A DNA stretch of 64,000 bases from Mimachlamys varia (Eukaryota; Mollusca; Bivalvia; Pectinida; Pectinidae), in contig OX392532.1 of the NCBI GenBank assembly GCA_947623455.1, positions 3,927,501 to 3,991,500 of the forward strand, given 5' to 3'. A program made the translations under genes and the position numbers. Positions 24,436 to 36,700 of this stretch are shown here, in pieces. The notes below the pieces were generated by a model. It worked only from the letters and a program-made list of their open reading frames with translations. It was not told the DNA's origin and did no database searches. Numbering within the stretch: position 1 is the stretch's first letter; the number at the start of each line of letters is the position of its first letter.

Positions 24436-25204
24436 CAAAATTCTGATCGTTATCAAGGATCCTGAAAGTAACATGCTAAACGATATCTAGACGGAGTATT
24501 GTAGTTTTAGAGTATTGACTACTACTTGTAAAGTATACATGTACGTATATTCATATATTGGTTTCAAGTAGAGCACAATTTTTCCTGTGTGGACGACCTC
24601 TATTTTAATTCAAATTGAGGAATGCTTATGTCCATTATTTGCTCTTGTTTTCTTTGGTTTAAATGAATAGCACACATACTATATATATATATTTATCCAA
24701 CTTGCATGTACCAATTTGAAAGATAAATATTTTTCTGAATCAACTTGTAATACTGTTGTTTTGTATGCGAGGTTTTAAAGGAACCTTGTGCGAGAAAATA
24801 AATCTCAATTACCAAACCTTATATGTAGCCCATTTATAATTCTTCTCTTAGATTTGCCGTCCTAGTAATATAAGGGCTGGGGCGAGCCTTCGCCTGACAC
24901 GGTATCAATTATAAGACAGTTATATTGTAGCTGCCATAGTCGCATTGGTAATTGGTTGTTGGATCTGGTATACTTGGTCCATTTCCTTTGGTGACTCTTG
25001 TACATTTCCTTGTACGTTAATAAACCTGCCATGCAAACATTCTATATAGTTTACAGTGTTTTTAATGCCGTATATGGACCATACGTCCTATCTATTCTGC
25101 GTTAACTGAGGTCGCCTATAATGAGTTGATGCCTTGATGTGTGTTATGGTGCGACCATATGTTTTTGTCAAAATGAATGCAATCCTGATGCAAGAAAACT
25201 AGAA
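24436..25204. other. Duplicated P450 3' flank and unassigned sequence
   Basis: Segments here parallel 21937-22460: an ATCTAGACGG block near 24486, a GAATAGC(A/G)... block near 24667, an AAGACAGT...GGTAATTG...GATCTGG series near 24913-24967, and CATTTCCTTGTA before AATAAA. No gene was seen. Confidence 0.5.
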
Positions 25205-26100
25205 TGATGTCCCAACTGGCAGGCATATATATATGGCGACCAGGATGCATTCATGTTGACAATGCAACATAAAAACCAGGATGCATTCATATTGACAATG
25301 CAACATAACAACCAGAATGCATTCACACTGACAATGCAACACAACAACTGAATGCAATCATATTGACAATGCAACATAACAACCAGAATGCATTCACACT
25401 GACAATGCAACACAACAACTGAATGCAATCATATTGACAATGCAGCATAACAACCAGAATGCATTCATATTGACAATGCAACATAACAACCAGAATGCAT
25501 TCATATTGACAATGCAACATAACAACCAGAATGCATTCATATTGACAATGCAACACAACAACCAGAATGCATTCATATTGACAATGCAACACAACAACCA
25601 GAATGCATTCATATTGACATTGCAACACAACAACCAGAATGCATTCATATTGACAATGTAACACAACAACCAGAATGCATTCATATTGACAATGCAACAC
25701 AACAACCAGAATGCATTCATATTGACAATGCAACAAAACAACCAGAATGCATTCATATTGACAATGCAACATAACAACCAGAATGCATTCATATTGACAA
25801 TGCAACAAAACAACCAGAATGCATTCATATTGACAATGCAACATAACAACCAGAATGCATTCATATTGACAATGCAACATAACAACCAGAATGCATTCAT
25901 ATTGACAATGCAACATAACAACCAGAATGCATTCATATTGACAATGCAACATAACAACCAGAATGCATTCATATTGACAATGCAACATAACAACCAGAAT
26001 GCATTCATATCAACAATGCAACATAACAACCAGAATGCATTTTTTATTGACAATGCAACATAACAACCAGAATGCATTCATATTGACAATGCAACATAAT
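25205..26100. repeat. 36-bp minisatellite (about 24 copies)
   Basis: The unit is ATGCATTCATATTGACAATG followed by CAACATAACAACCAGA, 36 bp. Near 25325-25440 a shortened pair of units (one normal CACACTGAC type plus one lacking CCAG) occurs twice, a small higher-order block. The period is divisible by 3, so the long frames on both strands are artefacts. It lies between the two convergent genes. Confidence 0.95.
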
Positions 26101-26450
26101 TTGTAAAATCAAGATTCCTGACTATTCCTGATTAGCTACATTTATTTGGTACCGGCATAATTCCTCTAAATCTATAATAGTTGTGAAATCCTGACCCTGT
26201 CTATTCTGAAAACCAATCATGCTCAACTGATCTTTGTATCTTTCCTTGTATAATTGACCTGTTAATACCGGTCTTCATGTTTTTACAATATTCGATAATC
26301 AAAGCAAACCCACTGATCACTTCAATTACCGACTATTTCATATTATTTTTCAAGATATTACATACCGCGATGTGTACTAGCATCTTCAGTTTTTCTATTT
26401 GAAAACCATGATTCAGTATTACAATCATAAACGATACCAGATAATGAGCA
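26101..26450. other. Gene-free stretch after the 36-bp minisatellite
   Basis: AT-rich, with no recognisable feature. Confidence 0.4.
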
Positions 26451-27960
26451 AGAAGACGCTGACTTATCTCGTCTTTAATTGATACCGCAACTGCAAAGGG
26501 ATCCATTTAAGCAACATTTTTATCGCTTGCTCTCCTAATTGCTTCTAAGCCTTTATCAATTTTCCTTTTCCCGATAGTAACATCCCTTCTTCTCCAGCCT
26601 TAGTGTTTACATGTCGCAGTTAATTCGTTATTCTAGTGCTAGCTCTATTTAAATTTTCTTGATGCATGTAGTTATTGGCTGCTCACAAACAAACCTACGA
26701 CACTTAAATCCAAAGATGCAGGTTGATGAGGAAAATGGTTATTAGAGAATACCAAAGCGTCAACAAACCCAAGATTCGAACTCAAAATCGATTAAAGTAG
26801 AGGTACAAAAGGAACAAAGGAAAGATTTACATGGACACCCTCGTAAAACTATCATGACTACGAGCAAGTAAACCCAGGTAACCCTACTTACACATTATCT
26901 AGCCAGTGTAAGACAATCTTTCAAGATGCCGGTTAATGAGCTAGACGCTGAATTACTTTGTCTTTATTAGATACCTAAACTACACAAGGATCCTTATCAG
27001 CAACGTTTTATCGCTTGCTTTGCTAATTGCTCGACCAAACCTTTATCAAAACTTTAAGTACCATTTAGTCCGGGCTTCAGACTAATTGTGACACTGTTAA
27101 CCTGAGGAGGACATTAACAAAATGAGGATTTTGAAAAATTCAAAAGAACTTTTGATCAATTTTGTGCACCCCCTCCTAAACAAATGCATTTTCGATCAAA
27201 ACATTTGATTGTCCCACCCTGTTCACTTCTATATACCTCATTCAACACTGAAGGGACGTCTTAGATCTCTCGTTATAAAAGCTTTCTTTTCCAAAAAAGT
27301 TGGACGGCTATACAAAAAATGTGTTAAGCTATCTTGGAGCAACATAAGCTAAGATAAAATTTACTAAAGAAGATAAAGTAAGGACAATATTTTTGTTGAG
27401 TTTGGAGGAAAGATGTTCAAGCAGACTGTAAGCATTCCAATGGGAACAAACTTTGCCCCACTTTTAGCTGACCTGTTTTTGTTTTTATACCAGGCTGAAT
27501 TCGAGGAAGAGCTAATCAGAAGAGGTAGCAAAAACCTTGCAAAGTCTTTAAATTTCATTTTCATATATATCGACGATGTGTTGACTATGAACAACACGAA
27601 GTTTGCTGACCACGTCGATCGTACAATGTACATACCCTTCTGAACCTGAAATAAAGGACAGAGCAGTCTCTTCTACATCAGCTGCTTACCTCGATCTCTA
27701 CTTTAACAATGGCCAACATGGATAGCTTACTACTAAGCTATACACTACACGTGACGATTTCAGTCATCCCTGCTTCTCCAACTTTTATTGTTTACATGTC
27801 ACAGTTGATTCGTTATTCTAGGGCTTGCTCTAAATATCGTGGTTTTCGTGACTGATGTCAACTGCTGACAAACCAACTAGCATCACAGGAATTCGAGAGG
27901 CACGTTGATCAGAACAATGGGCAAATTTTATGGTCGCCTTTATGTCGCGTTGAAAACTAC
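26451..27960 (+). mobile_element. Composite of decayed RT-element copies
   Basis: A body fragment (ASPALVFTCRS*-like frame near 26590) is followed by an inverted tail unit (about 26735-26860, - strand). Another + strand body follows: a PKLHKDPYQQRFIA-like segment near 26970, then 27413-27643 in one frame with QTVSIPMGTNFAPLLADLFL and FIYIDDVLTMNNTKFADHVD. The downstream YDQHG/VYMSQLIRYSRAC region lies near 27715-27840. YIDD marks the RT catalytic site. Frameshifts and stops elsewhere show it is dead. Confidence 0.7.
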
Positions 27961-27965
27961 TCTTA

Positions 27966-28537
27966 ATTACATTTTTACCAGTGAAATATCAGAAAATATC
28001 AACTTGATTAAACTTATATCATCATTGTTTATATCATCACTAGTGATTATATAAGAAATCTTATATCATCACTAGTGATGATATAAGTTTCTGCCCGATA
28101 TCATTGCGCACTATTTGTGTACTTTTTTCAATTATTCTAGAGTCAAATCATATAGAGTTGGGAAATCAAAAACCTTTACAGTAATATGGAAATTAAAAGA
28201 TAACTAATTGATTTTATTAATATGTTTTTGTATTTTACTTTTTCGAACAAAAAATAGAACTTCATCCTGTGGCGTATTAATATTCTATAACCCTTAGGCA
28301 GTCCGTCCCGATCAGTTGTAACCGCAAATTTTTATAATGAAATCAGACTTTTGGGAATTTCGAAAATGTAATAAAAAGAAAATTCAATGGTTTCCCAATA
28401 AATATCAAATATATTTCACTCGTATGGCAGATTTCAAAAACATTTTCACTCGTGCTACGTACTCGTGAAAATATAAAAAAAATCTGCCATACTCGTGAAA
28501 TATATTTGATATTTAATGAAAAACCATTGAATAGCCT
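27966..28537. mobile_element. MITE-like hairpin element, copy 1
   Basis: One end reads ATTACATTTTTACCAGTGAA and the other is ATATTTAATGAAAAACCATT. It contains the palindrome ATATCATCACTAGTGATGATAT near 28060-28083, and a larger fold-back (28386-28531) whose arms contain ATATCAAATATATTTCAC and its complement. Related copies lie near 46.1, 49.8 and 55.8 kb. No coding capacity. Confidence 0.65.
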
Positions 28538-28639
28538 CTATGTATCTTTGTGTGATATGAAGATTATTTCCATAAATATGCTTACTTGTTGTGGTTGACA
28601 ATAACTCGGTTCGCATTACTTGGATGTGACATAGATTTG

Positions 28640-28830
28640 CATGGCGGGTGTCGTCGATGAAGCAGAAGACGCTTACTCTTCCGGAACACCTGGTCTTATT
28701 CTATTATCTTGTACATTTACAAGCTCTCCATGTAAATATTTCCTTTGTTCATATTTTGCTCCTAGTTCAATCGATTTTGAGTTCGGATTTTGTTCAAGCT
28801 TCGGTATTCTCTAAACATTTATTTTAAAGG
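28640..28830 (+). mobile_element. 3' tail unit of the RT element
   Basis: It contains ATGGCGGGTGTCGTCGATGA, GAACACCTGGTCTTATTCTA, TTCATATTTTGCTCCTAG and a closing CTTCGGTATTCTCT. No body is attached immediately upstream; a MITE-like element separates it from the nearest body. Confidence 0.65.
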
Positions 28831-29044
28831 ACGTTCGTGAATATACTCATTAGTGTGGTTATTTTAGAATGATGACTCGGTTCCTATTGTCATATTGCAT
28901 TAATATTTTTATTTTTATTAAATCAATTTTAATTTCAGGTTTCTTTTGTTGTGGGGTTGCAGCTACAAAGGTATGACCGCAAACTAAAATTAAATTATTT
29001 TTAGAAACTTGAATATATGAAAAAATATATAATTTATTTCCACT

Positions 29045-30560
29045 TCTGTCAAACAAGATACAACTTACTCAGACTGTTGACAAGTATCACAATGATATCA
29101 GACTGTCGGTGACAACCACCTCCGTCATACGCGATTAAAAGAATCTTACATCCACGTGGGGTTGAGACAGGGGATCCAAACGCGAGGGGTAAGATTCCTT
29201 AAGTGTTTTGCAGCTTAGGAAGTGTACCCCGACGGGTGAGATCTCCTGTCTCACTACCAAGGAGATGATTTTTTCTCTTATCCTGTAAAAGCTCATGTAT
29301 ATCTAATATTGACGGTACATCAATGCAAGACAATGTTGTTGCGCTTTGATTGACGTGTATACGTGACGCTATGTATTGTTGTCGTGACGTCATCGTATTG
29401 TTGCTCCGACGTCAAAAAATTGTTGACAACGTGCAAAAAGCACGTGTAGCATGTCTCAGCCTAGGGTGAGATAAGGAAATCTCACACCAGTTAAAGTGTG
29501 AATACCGCTGTCCAGGGTAAGAGAAATAACTTACTATATATATATCTAGCTCAGACTGTCGGTAAGTATCACAATGATATCAGACTGTTGGAGAGGGCCA
29601 CTTCTACCATACAAAATACAACTTTCTCAGACTGTTGTTAAGTGTCACGATGTTATAAGACTGTCGAAGGGGGCCACCTCTACCATACAGAATACAACTT
29701 ACTTAGACTGTCGGTAAGTATCACAATGATATGAGACTGTCGGAGAGGCCATACTCTACCATACAAAATACAACTTACTCAGACTGTCGGTACATTGTAA
29801 GTATCACAATGATATCAGACTGTCGGAGGGGGCCACTTCTACCATACAAAATACAACTTTCTCAGACTGTCGGTAAGTATCACAATGATATCAGACTGTC
29901 GGAGGGGGCCACTTCTACCATACAAAATACAACTTACTCAGACTGTTGGTAAGTATCACAATGATATAAGACTGTCAGAGAGGCCATACTCTACCATACA
30001 AAATACAACTTACTCAGACTGTTGGTAAGTATCACAATGATATAAGACTGTCAGAGAGGCCATACTCTACCATACAAAATACAACTTACTCAGACTGTCG
30101 GTAAGTATCACAATGATATCAGACTGTCGGAGGGGGCCACTTCTACCATACAAAATACAACTTTCTCAGACTGTCGGTAAGTATCACAATGATATCAGAC
30201 TGTCGGAGGGGGCCACTTCTACCATACAAAATACAACTTACTCAGACTGTTGGTAAGTATCACAATGATATAAGACTGTCAGAGAGGCCATACTCTACCA
30301 TACAAAATACAACTTACTCAGACTGTTGGTAAGTATCACAATGATATAAGACTGTCAGAGAGGCCATGCTCTACCATACATAATACAACTTACTTAGACT
30401 GTCGGTAAGTCTCACGATGATATAAGACTGTCAGAGAGGCCCACCTCTGCCATACGTGATACAAATTACTCAGACTGTTGTTTACTCTAAAAATGATATC
30501 AGACTGTCGGAGAGGGCGACCTCTGCCATACGTGATTCAATTTACTCAGACTGTTGATGT
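29045..30560. repeat. ~76-bp minisatellite interrupted by a ~430-bp insertion
   Basis: The unit is built on CAGACTGTCGGTAAGTATCA, CAATGATATCAGACTGTCGG, a purine-rich GAGGGGGCCACTTCTACCAT stretch and ACAAAATACAACTTACT. CAGACTGT occurs twice per unit. About 13 units run from 29545 to 30560. One isolated unit at 29050-29115 is cut off by unrelated sequence (29116-29540). Two unit types (GGGGGCCACTTC and GAGGCCATACTC) occur in a patterned order. It lies just downstream of the methyltransferase 3' end. Confidence 0.85.
29116..29540. other. Sequence inserted in the ~76-bp minisatellite
   Basis: Not similar to the flanking units. It contains GATCTCCTGTCTCACTACCA and several CACGTG-like and GACGTC motifs. 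No frame or terminal repeats could be supported. Confidence 0.4.
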
Positions 30561-30633
30561 AGATTTCTGATTTAACTTAGCTTTACAATACATACATAAC
30601 TAAACCAATTGTACTTGATGAAATCTGAGAAAG

Positions 30634-30639
30634 TTTATT
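30634..30639 (-). terminator. Likely polyadenylation signal of the methyltransferase gene
   Basis: TTTATT on + reads AATAAA on -, about 136 nt beyond the methyltransferase stop codon. Confidence 0.5.
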
Positions 30640-30774
30640 TTACAATTAGAATTCATTTGTTACAGTAAGAGCAAATAAACAGATTGAAAAGACAATATTT
30701 CAATGATAGACGCAAAAGAACACACAAATGTTTTCTTTCTCTAATTCAAGAATACTAGAAAAACAATGCATGTA

Positions 30775-33700
30775 TCATGCTTTACATTTACAGAACACGA
30801 CATGCTGTTGATCGTCCTGCCAGGTGTCAATCAGACGTAACCCAGACTCCTGAACCAGCCTCTGGACCTGCTCCATGGTGAATTTATGACTGATGCCGGC
30901 TCCTTCGTGGAGATACAGAGGTTCACCTTCAGCCATGTCTACAGTTATACCGAGGGAGGCTGAGAAAAATAATACCGAAATGAAATTCATGTTTTGATAC
31001 AATGTTCCTGATATAAAAAAAATACCAAAGCGAAAAAAAAAACCCCAATGAAAAATGTAATTTACAAGCCTTGAAAAAGTACAGGAGAATAAGACCAGAA
31101 CCCGAGATCACGAAACAGTCTTAGACTTAAGTTTGTGCTTAGCCAATCACGTATGACGTTACTTTTTTTTAACGTTATTTGTGATTGGCTAAGTCCAAAC
31201 TTAAGAGTTTTAGACTTAAGATTGTTTCATGATCCCGGGGCCAGGACCCGATATCACGAAACACTCTTTGACTTAAGTTTGTGCTTAGCCAATCAGGTAT
31301 GCCGTTACTTTTTGTAATTAAAAAGTAAATATTTCCATGAGCTATCACAAACGTCTAGTTTCATAGCAGGTACGGAATATTTTCACATGATACCAAGATA
31401 TTTGATAATTCTGCAACTTTCGAAACCCTGTGTTGTAAGATGTTTTTCGACAGCAGCCAATATCTATCAAGCTTTAAAATATCGAATGAAAATAAATGTT
31501 ACATGTGATATACTTATCATATTTTTGTAATTCTGTCTTATAACTCGATTTCCACCGATGGCCGCTGATGTATTATAGGGTTGGACTAGCTTGGAATATC
31601 ATAGGTTGTTACTATACAGCATAATTATTGTGATGTTAACATGTTGATAATATGGTTTAATTTGTGTGTTGTAAACATGTTGACTATGTTGTGCGGTTTG
31701 TCATGTAAACATGTTTACTACATTGCATAACTTGTGTAGTGTAAACAATGTTGAGAATATTCTAGAAACCGAACGTGTTTACTTATTGATATGTAGAATT
31801 AATTTGAATGTTCTCTGTGTGTGGACATGTATGTTCTAGACTTGGAATAGTCTAGAATAAACTAGAAACTTAGAAGTATATATAAGCTCAGCTCTGCTTT
31901 GGTGGGTCAGCACTACCAAACACTGGGGATTATAATACGTACACTTGCATTCATTAATCGGACACGGATTGATTCCATCATTTCACCTTGGATTAACGGA
32001 TTAATTCATCAATTATTCTTGGACTTGGATACTGTGAACAGTGTTACAAGGATTCATTGGACATTCTAATTCTCATTACACAGAGAACATTGTGAGTACA
32101 ATTTATTGTTATATCACTTAGGATAATATTGAATTTACCTGTAAATGTCATTTTGTCATTGTTAAAATAAATTGTTGAATTTTAGACAGGATTCATTGTT
32201 TATTTTGTTGGCTTTACCACGGTATATTTCTGACCGTAACAGAAATTTGGGGGCTCGTCCGGGATCGATCTAATTGCATTAATTTTGTAAAGAGTAAATT
32301 AATAGCATATTTGCTTTTATTTTGAAAAGTAAAGCCAGCAAAATTCATCATGACATCTATTGTAGAAGAATTTTTACAATCGCCTGGCCAGGAAAAGTTT
32401 GATTCTTTGAAAAAATCAGAGTTGATTGAATTAGGACAAAAATTTAGGCTGTCAGTAAAAACGTCTATGAGAAAGCTTGAAATTAAAACCATTGTAGCAA
32501 AACATTTGGTTGATGAGGAAATTTTAGAATCTTATCAGTTTCCCTCAGAAGAGGCTGGGTTTTTTGGCTATCAGCTTGAATTAAGAAAGTTAGAAATTCA
32601 GGAAAGAGAAATTCAGGAAAGAAAGGAAGATAGAGAAATGCAGGAAAGAGAAAGAGAAAAAGATAGGCAGTTTCAATTAGAAAAACTAAAGCTAGAACAT
32701 GAAGCTAATATCAAACTGACAGCTCAAGGTTCTGAAACTTCACTTGGTCAAAAAAGGACAGAATTTGATGCCGCGAAAAATATTAGGCTTGTACATGTAC
32801 CTAAATTCATGGAAAAATCTGTTGATAAATATTTTCCACAATTTGAGAAAGTTGCTGAAAATTTGAAATGGCCTCGTGCTGTTTGGCCTACAATGTTACA
32901 AAGTGTGCTTATTGGTAAGGCTGCTGAAGTTTACTCAGTACTGAGCATTGATAAAAGTTCTGACTATGACCAGGTGAAGGCCGCTATTTTAAAGGCATAT
33001 GAATAAGTTCCTGAGGCTAACAGGCAGAAATTTAGAAATTACAAAAAAATTGACCCTCAGACTTATGTGGAATTTGCTAGAGAAAAAGAAGATTTGTTTG
33101 ATCAGTGGTTAAGATCCAAAAAGATTGAGAAAAATTTTGACAATTTAAGACAGCTACTGTTGTTAGAGGAATTTAGGCAGTGTGTACCACAAGATTTGAG
33201 AACTCATTTAGATGATAGAGGTGTGAAAACTTTAAATGAGGCAGCAGTCATGTCAGATTCTTATGCTCTTACTCATAAGAAGAGTTTTTTGACAAAACAA
33301 GGTGGTAGTAGTTTTGTGAAAAATCAAAGTACTGCAAGTACTGAAAACAAAAGTAGTGCTCAGTCAACTCCCCAGTCAACCTCTCATGTAGGTTCTACTT
33401 CTGGTCAAAACTTTAATCGAAATTCCAGTTCAGTCGGTCCAGACTCACTTCCTACTTGTGTTTATTGTAAGAAAAGGGGTCATCTTATAGGTGATTGTTT
33501 TAATCTTCAAAGGAAGCGTGAGTTCGATAAAAATCCACAACCCCATGCTTGTGCCGTTATGAAAAGTGACAGGAAGCCCTTTGTTAAGACTAGTTTTGAA
33601 AAACCTGATGTACAGGGTCACAAGTCCAGTTCTTTTGATTCTATGGAGGATTATAAGCCCTTTTTGTCTCAGGGATTTGTTTCACTTAATGAGTCTAGTG

Positions 33701-36700
33701 AACTCCAGCCTGTTAAGATTTTACGAGACACTGGTGCTGCTCAAACTTTGTTGTTGGAAGGTGTATTGCCTCTGTCTGAGCAGACTTCTGTTTGTGGATC
33801 GGTTTTGCTACAGGGTGTGGAGTTAGGCGTCATTAATGTTCCTCTCCATCGTATTAACTTGAAGTCAGATTTAATCACTGGACCTGTTATCGAAGGTGGG
33901 CGGCCTACTCTTCCAGTTCAGGGCGTTTCCTTATTGTTAGGCAATGATTTAGCTGGGGGCAAAGTTGTAGCTGATCCCGTGGTTTGTGATAAAGTTATGC
34001 CAGTTGATCAGACCATTGATGAAGACCAGGATTTATACCCATCATGTGCTGTAACCAGGGCTATGACGAAGAAACAGCAGATAGATGCTGAAGGTCAAGT
34101 GTCTGCCCCTGACAGTACTAGTTGTGTTCCTGACATTGACCTTAGTGACACATTTTTATCACAAATGTACGACAACCATGTACCGGTGGACAACATGTCT
34201 GACACCACCGTACAGGTTAGAAACCAGAAGGATGGTTTCTTCTATAAGCCTCTGCCATTTGATAAAAACAAAGATGCCTTAAGCAAGGAGCAGTTGCTTA
34301 CTGAGCAGCTCAGAGATCCAGACATTATCCAGCTCAGTAAGAAGGCTCTCCCTCCAGATGAGGCGGCAAAGGTTCCAGAGTGCTTTTACATCGAAGAGGG
34401 TATTCTGATGAGGAAGTGGCGACCACCAGATGCATCTCCAGAGGAGGAGTGGCGAGTCGTTCACCAGATAGTTGTTCCTGTGTTGTATCGAGGGGACATT
34501 ATGACTATAGCTCACGACACACCCTTAGCTGATCATTTGGGCATAAATAAGACTTGTAGCAGGATTCTTAGTCATTTTTATTGGCCTAAGCTTAGGAGTG
34601 ATGTTTCAAAGGTTTGTAGATCATGTCATGTTTGTCAAATGGTTGGTAAACCAAATCAGAAAATACCGCCTGCTCCCCTGCAGCCTATCCCAGCTTTTGA
34701 AGAGCCATTTAGTAGAGTGTTAGTTTATTGTGTAGGGCCTCTTCCTAAGACTAGGGCAGGAAACATGTATCTTCTTACCATCATGTGTGCATCTACACGT
34801 TTTCCTGAAGCAATTCCCCTTAGAAATATTAAGGCAAAGACTATAGTGAAGGCTCTTACTAAGTTTTTATGTTTAATAGGCATTCCTAAGGCCATTCAGT
34901 CTGATCAAGGTTCAAATTTCATGTCTGGGTTATTTCAACAGGTTATGCATGAGTTAGGTATTAAGCAGTACAAGTCTAGTGCTTACCACCCTGAATCCCA
35001 AGGGGCACTTGAACGTTTTCACCAGACCCTCAAGACTATGATTCGGACATTCTGTTTTCAGTCTGAAAAAGATTGGGATGAGGGGGTTCATCTTTTGTTG
35101 TTTGCTGCTAGAGAAGCAGTTCAGGAATCCCTTGGATTCAGTCCCTTTGAGTTAGTGTTTGGCCACACAGTTAGGGGACCTTTGAGATTATTGAAAGAAA
35201 AATGGTTGACTGAGCCTACTAATGTGAATCTTTTAGACTATGTGTCTAGCTTTAAAGAGAGATTGCATAATGCATGTAAAATTGCTCAAGAAAACTTGAA
35301 AAGTTCACAAAGCAAAAGGAAAATTTGGTATGACACGAATGCCAGGAACAGAATTTTTAAGCCTGGTGACAAAGTTCTTGTATTTCTGCCAGTTCCTGGT
35401 CATCCTTTGCAAGCTAGATACTTTGGTCCATATGAGGTAGAAAGCAAACTTAGTGATTTGAACTATGTTGTTAGAACTCCAGATCGGCGTAAAGAAAAGA
35501 GAGTATGTCATTTGAATATGTTGAAAGAGTATGTTGAGAGAGGTGAACAAATTTTTGTAAAACCTGTTTCCACCTTAGCACGTGCTAGTAATTCCTCATT
35601 GAGTTGTGACCATGAAATCGATGACAATGTACATGTGGATGTTACCGAGAAAGACTTTATGCCAAGTGTACGTTTGAAGAATTCGGAAATACTGTCAAAT
35701 CTGGATGTGAAACTGGGTCACCTAAACAAAAACCAGAAAAATGAAGTGGAAAATTTGATTCGAGATTATCCAAAAATATTTCCGGATGTTCCAGCCAAAA
35801 CAAATGCAGCTTGCCATGACGTGGAAATTGGAGATGCTTCACCCATAAAACAACACCCATATCGGATGAATCCAATCAAGTTACAATTTCTAAGGAAGGA
35901 GGTTCAGTACATGCTCGAGAATGACATTATTGAACGTAGCAATAGTGACTGGAGCTCTCCATGATTTCTCGTTGGAAAGCAGGATGGTTCTTACCGGTTG
36001 TGTACAGACTTTAGAAAATTGAATGCTGTTACAAAAACTGACTCTTATCCAATCCCCAGAATCGATGACTGTATCGATAAAATTGGCAGTGCTAAGTTTG
36101 TTAGTAAGTTTGACCTATTGAAAGGTTATTGGCAGGTGCCTTTGACAGAAAGAGCCAAAGAAATATCTGCTTTTGTCACTCCAGATGGATTATTCCAGTA
36201 TAAAGTCATGCCATTTGGGATGAAAAATGCTCCAGCAACGTTTCAAAGGATGATTCATTCCCTAACCCAGGATCTGGATGGATGTGAAGCATACATTGAT
36301 GACGTAATCATCTACATTTCAACATGGGAGGAACACATAAGGATTATGCGTGCTTTCTTCAAACGCCTCTCAAATGCCAACTTGACAGTCAATCTTGGAA
36401 AAAGTGAATTTTGTCGAGCAACCGTAGAATACTTGGGACATCAAGTAGGTCAAGGACAGGTTAAACCTATCATGGCTAAGGTGGAAGCTATTGTTAAGTT
36501 CCCAATTCCTACAAACAAAAAAGAATTAATGAGATTTTTGGGCATGGTTGGATTTTATCGAAAATTTTGTCCAAATTTTTCCACCGTTGTTGGCCCATTG
36601 ATAGATCTTCTTCGTAAAGATGTAAAATTTAACTGGACAGGAAGTTGTGACAAGTCATTCAGTAAAGTTAAATCACTTTTGATCAGTGGTCCAGTTCTTT

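Noticed and set aside
25168..26077. Long frames on both strands with a 12-residue repeat
   Set aside because: An artefact of the 36-bp minisatellite; simultaneous opening of opposite strands argues against coding.
33566..33826. Small frames overlapping the retroelement polyprotein
   Set aside because: Shadow frames of the main coding frame with no start context or domains.
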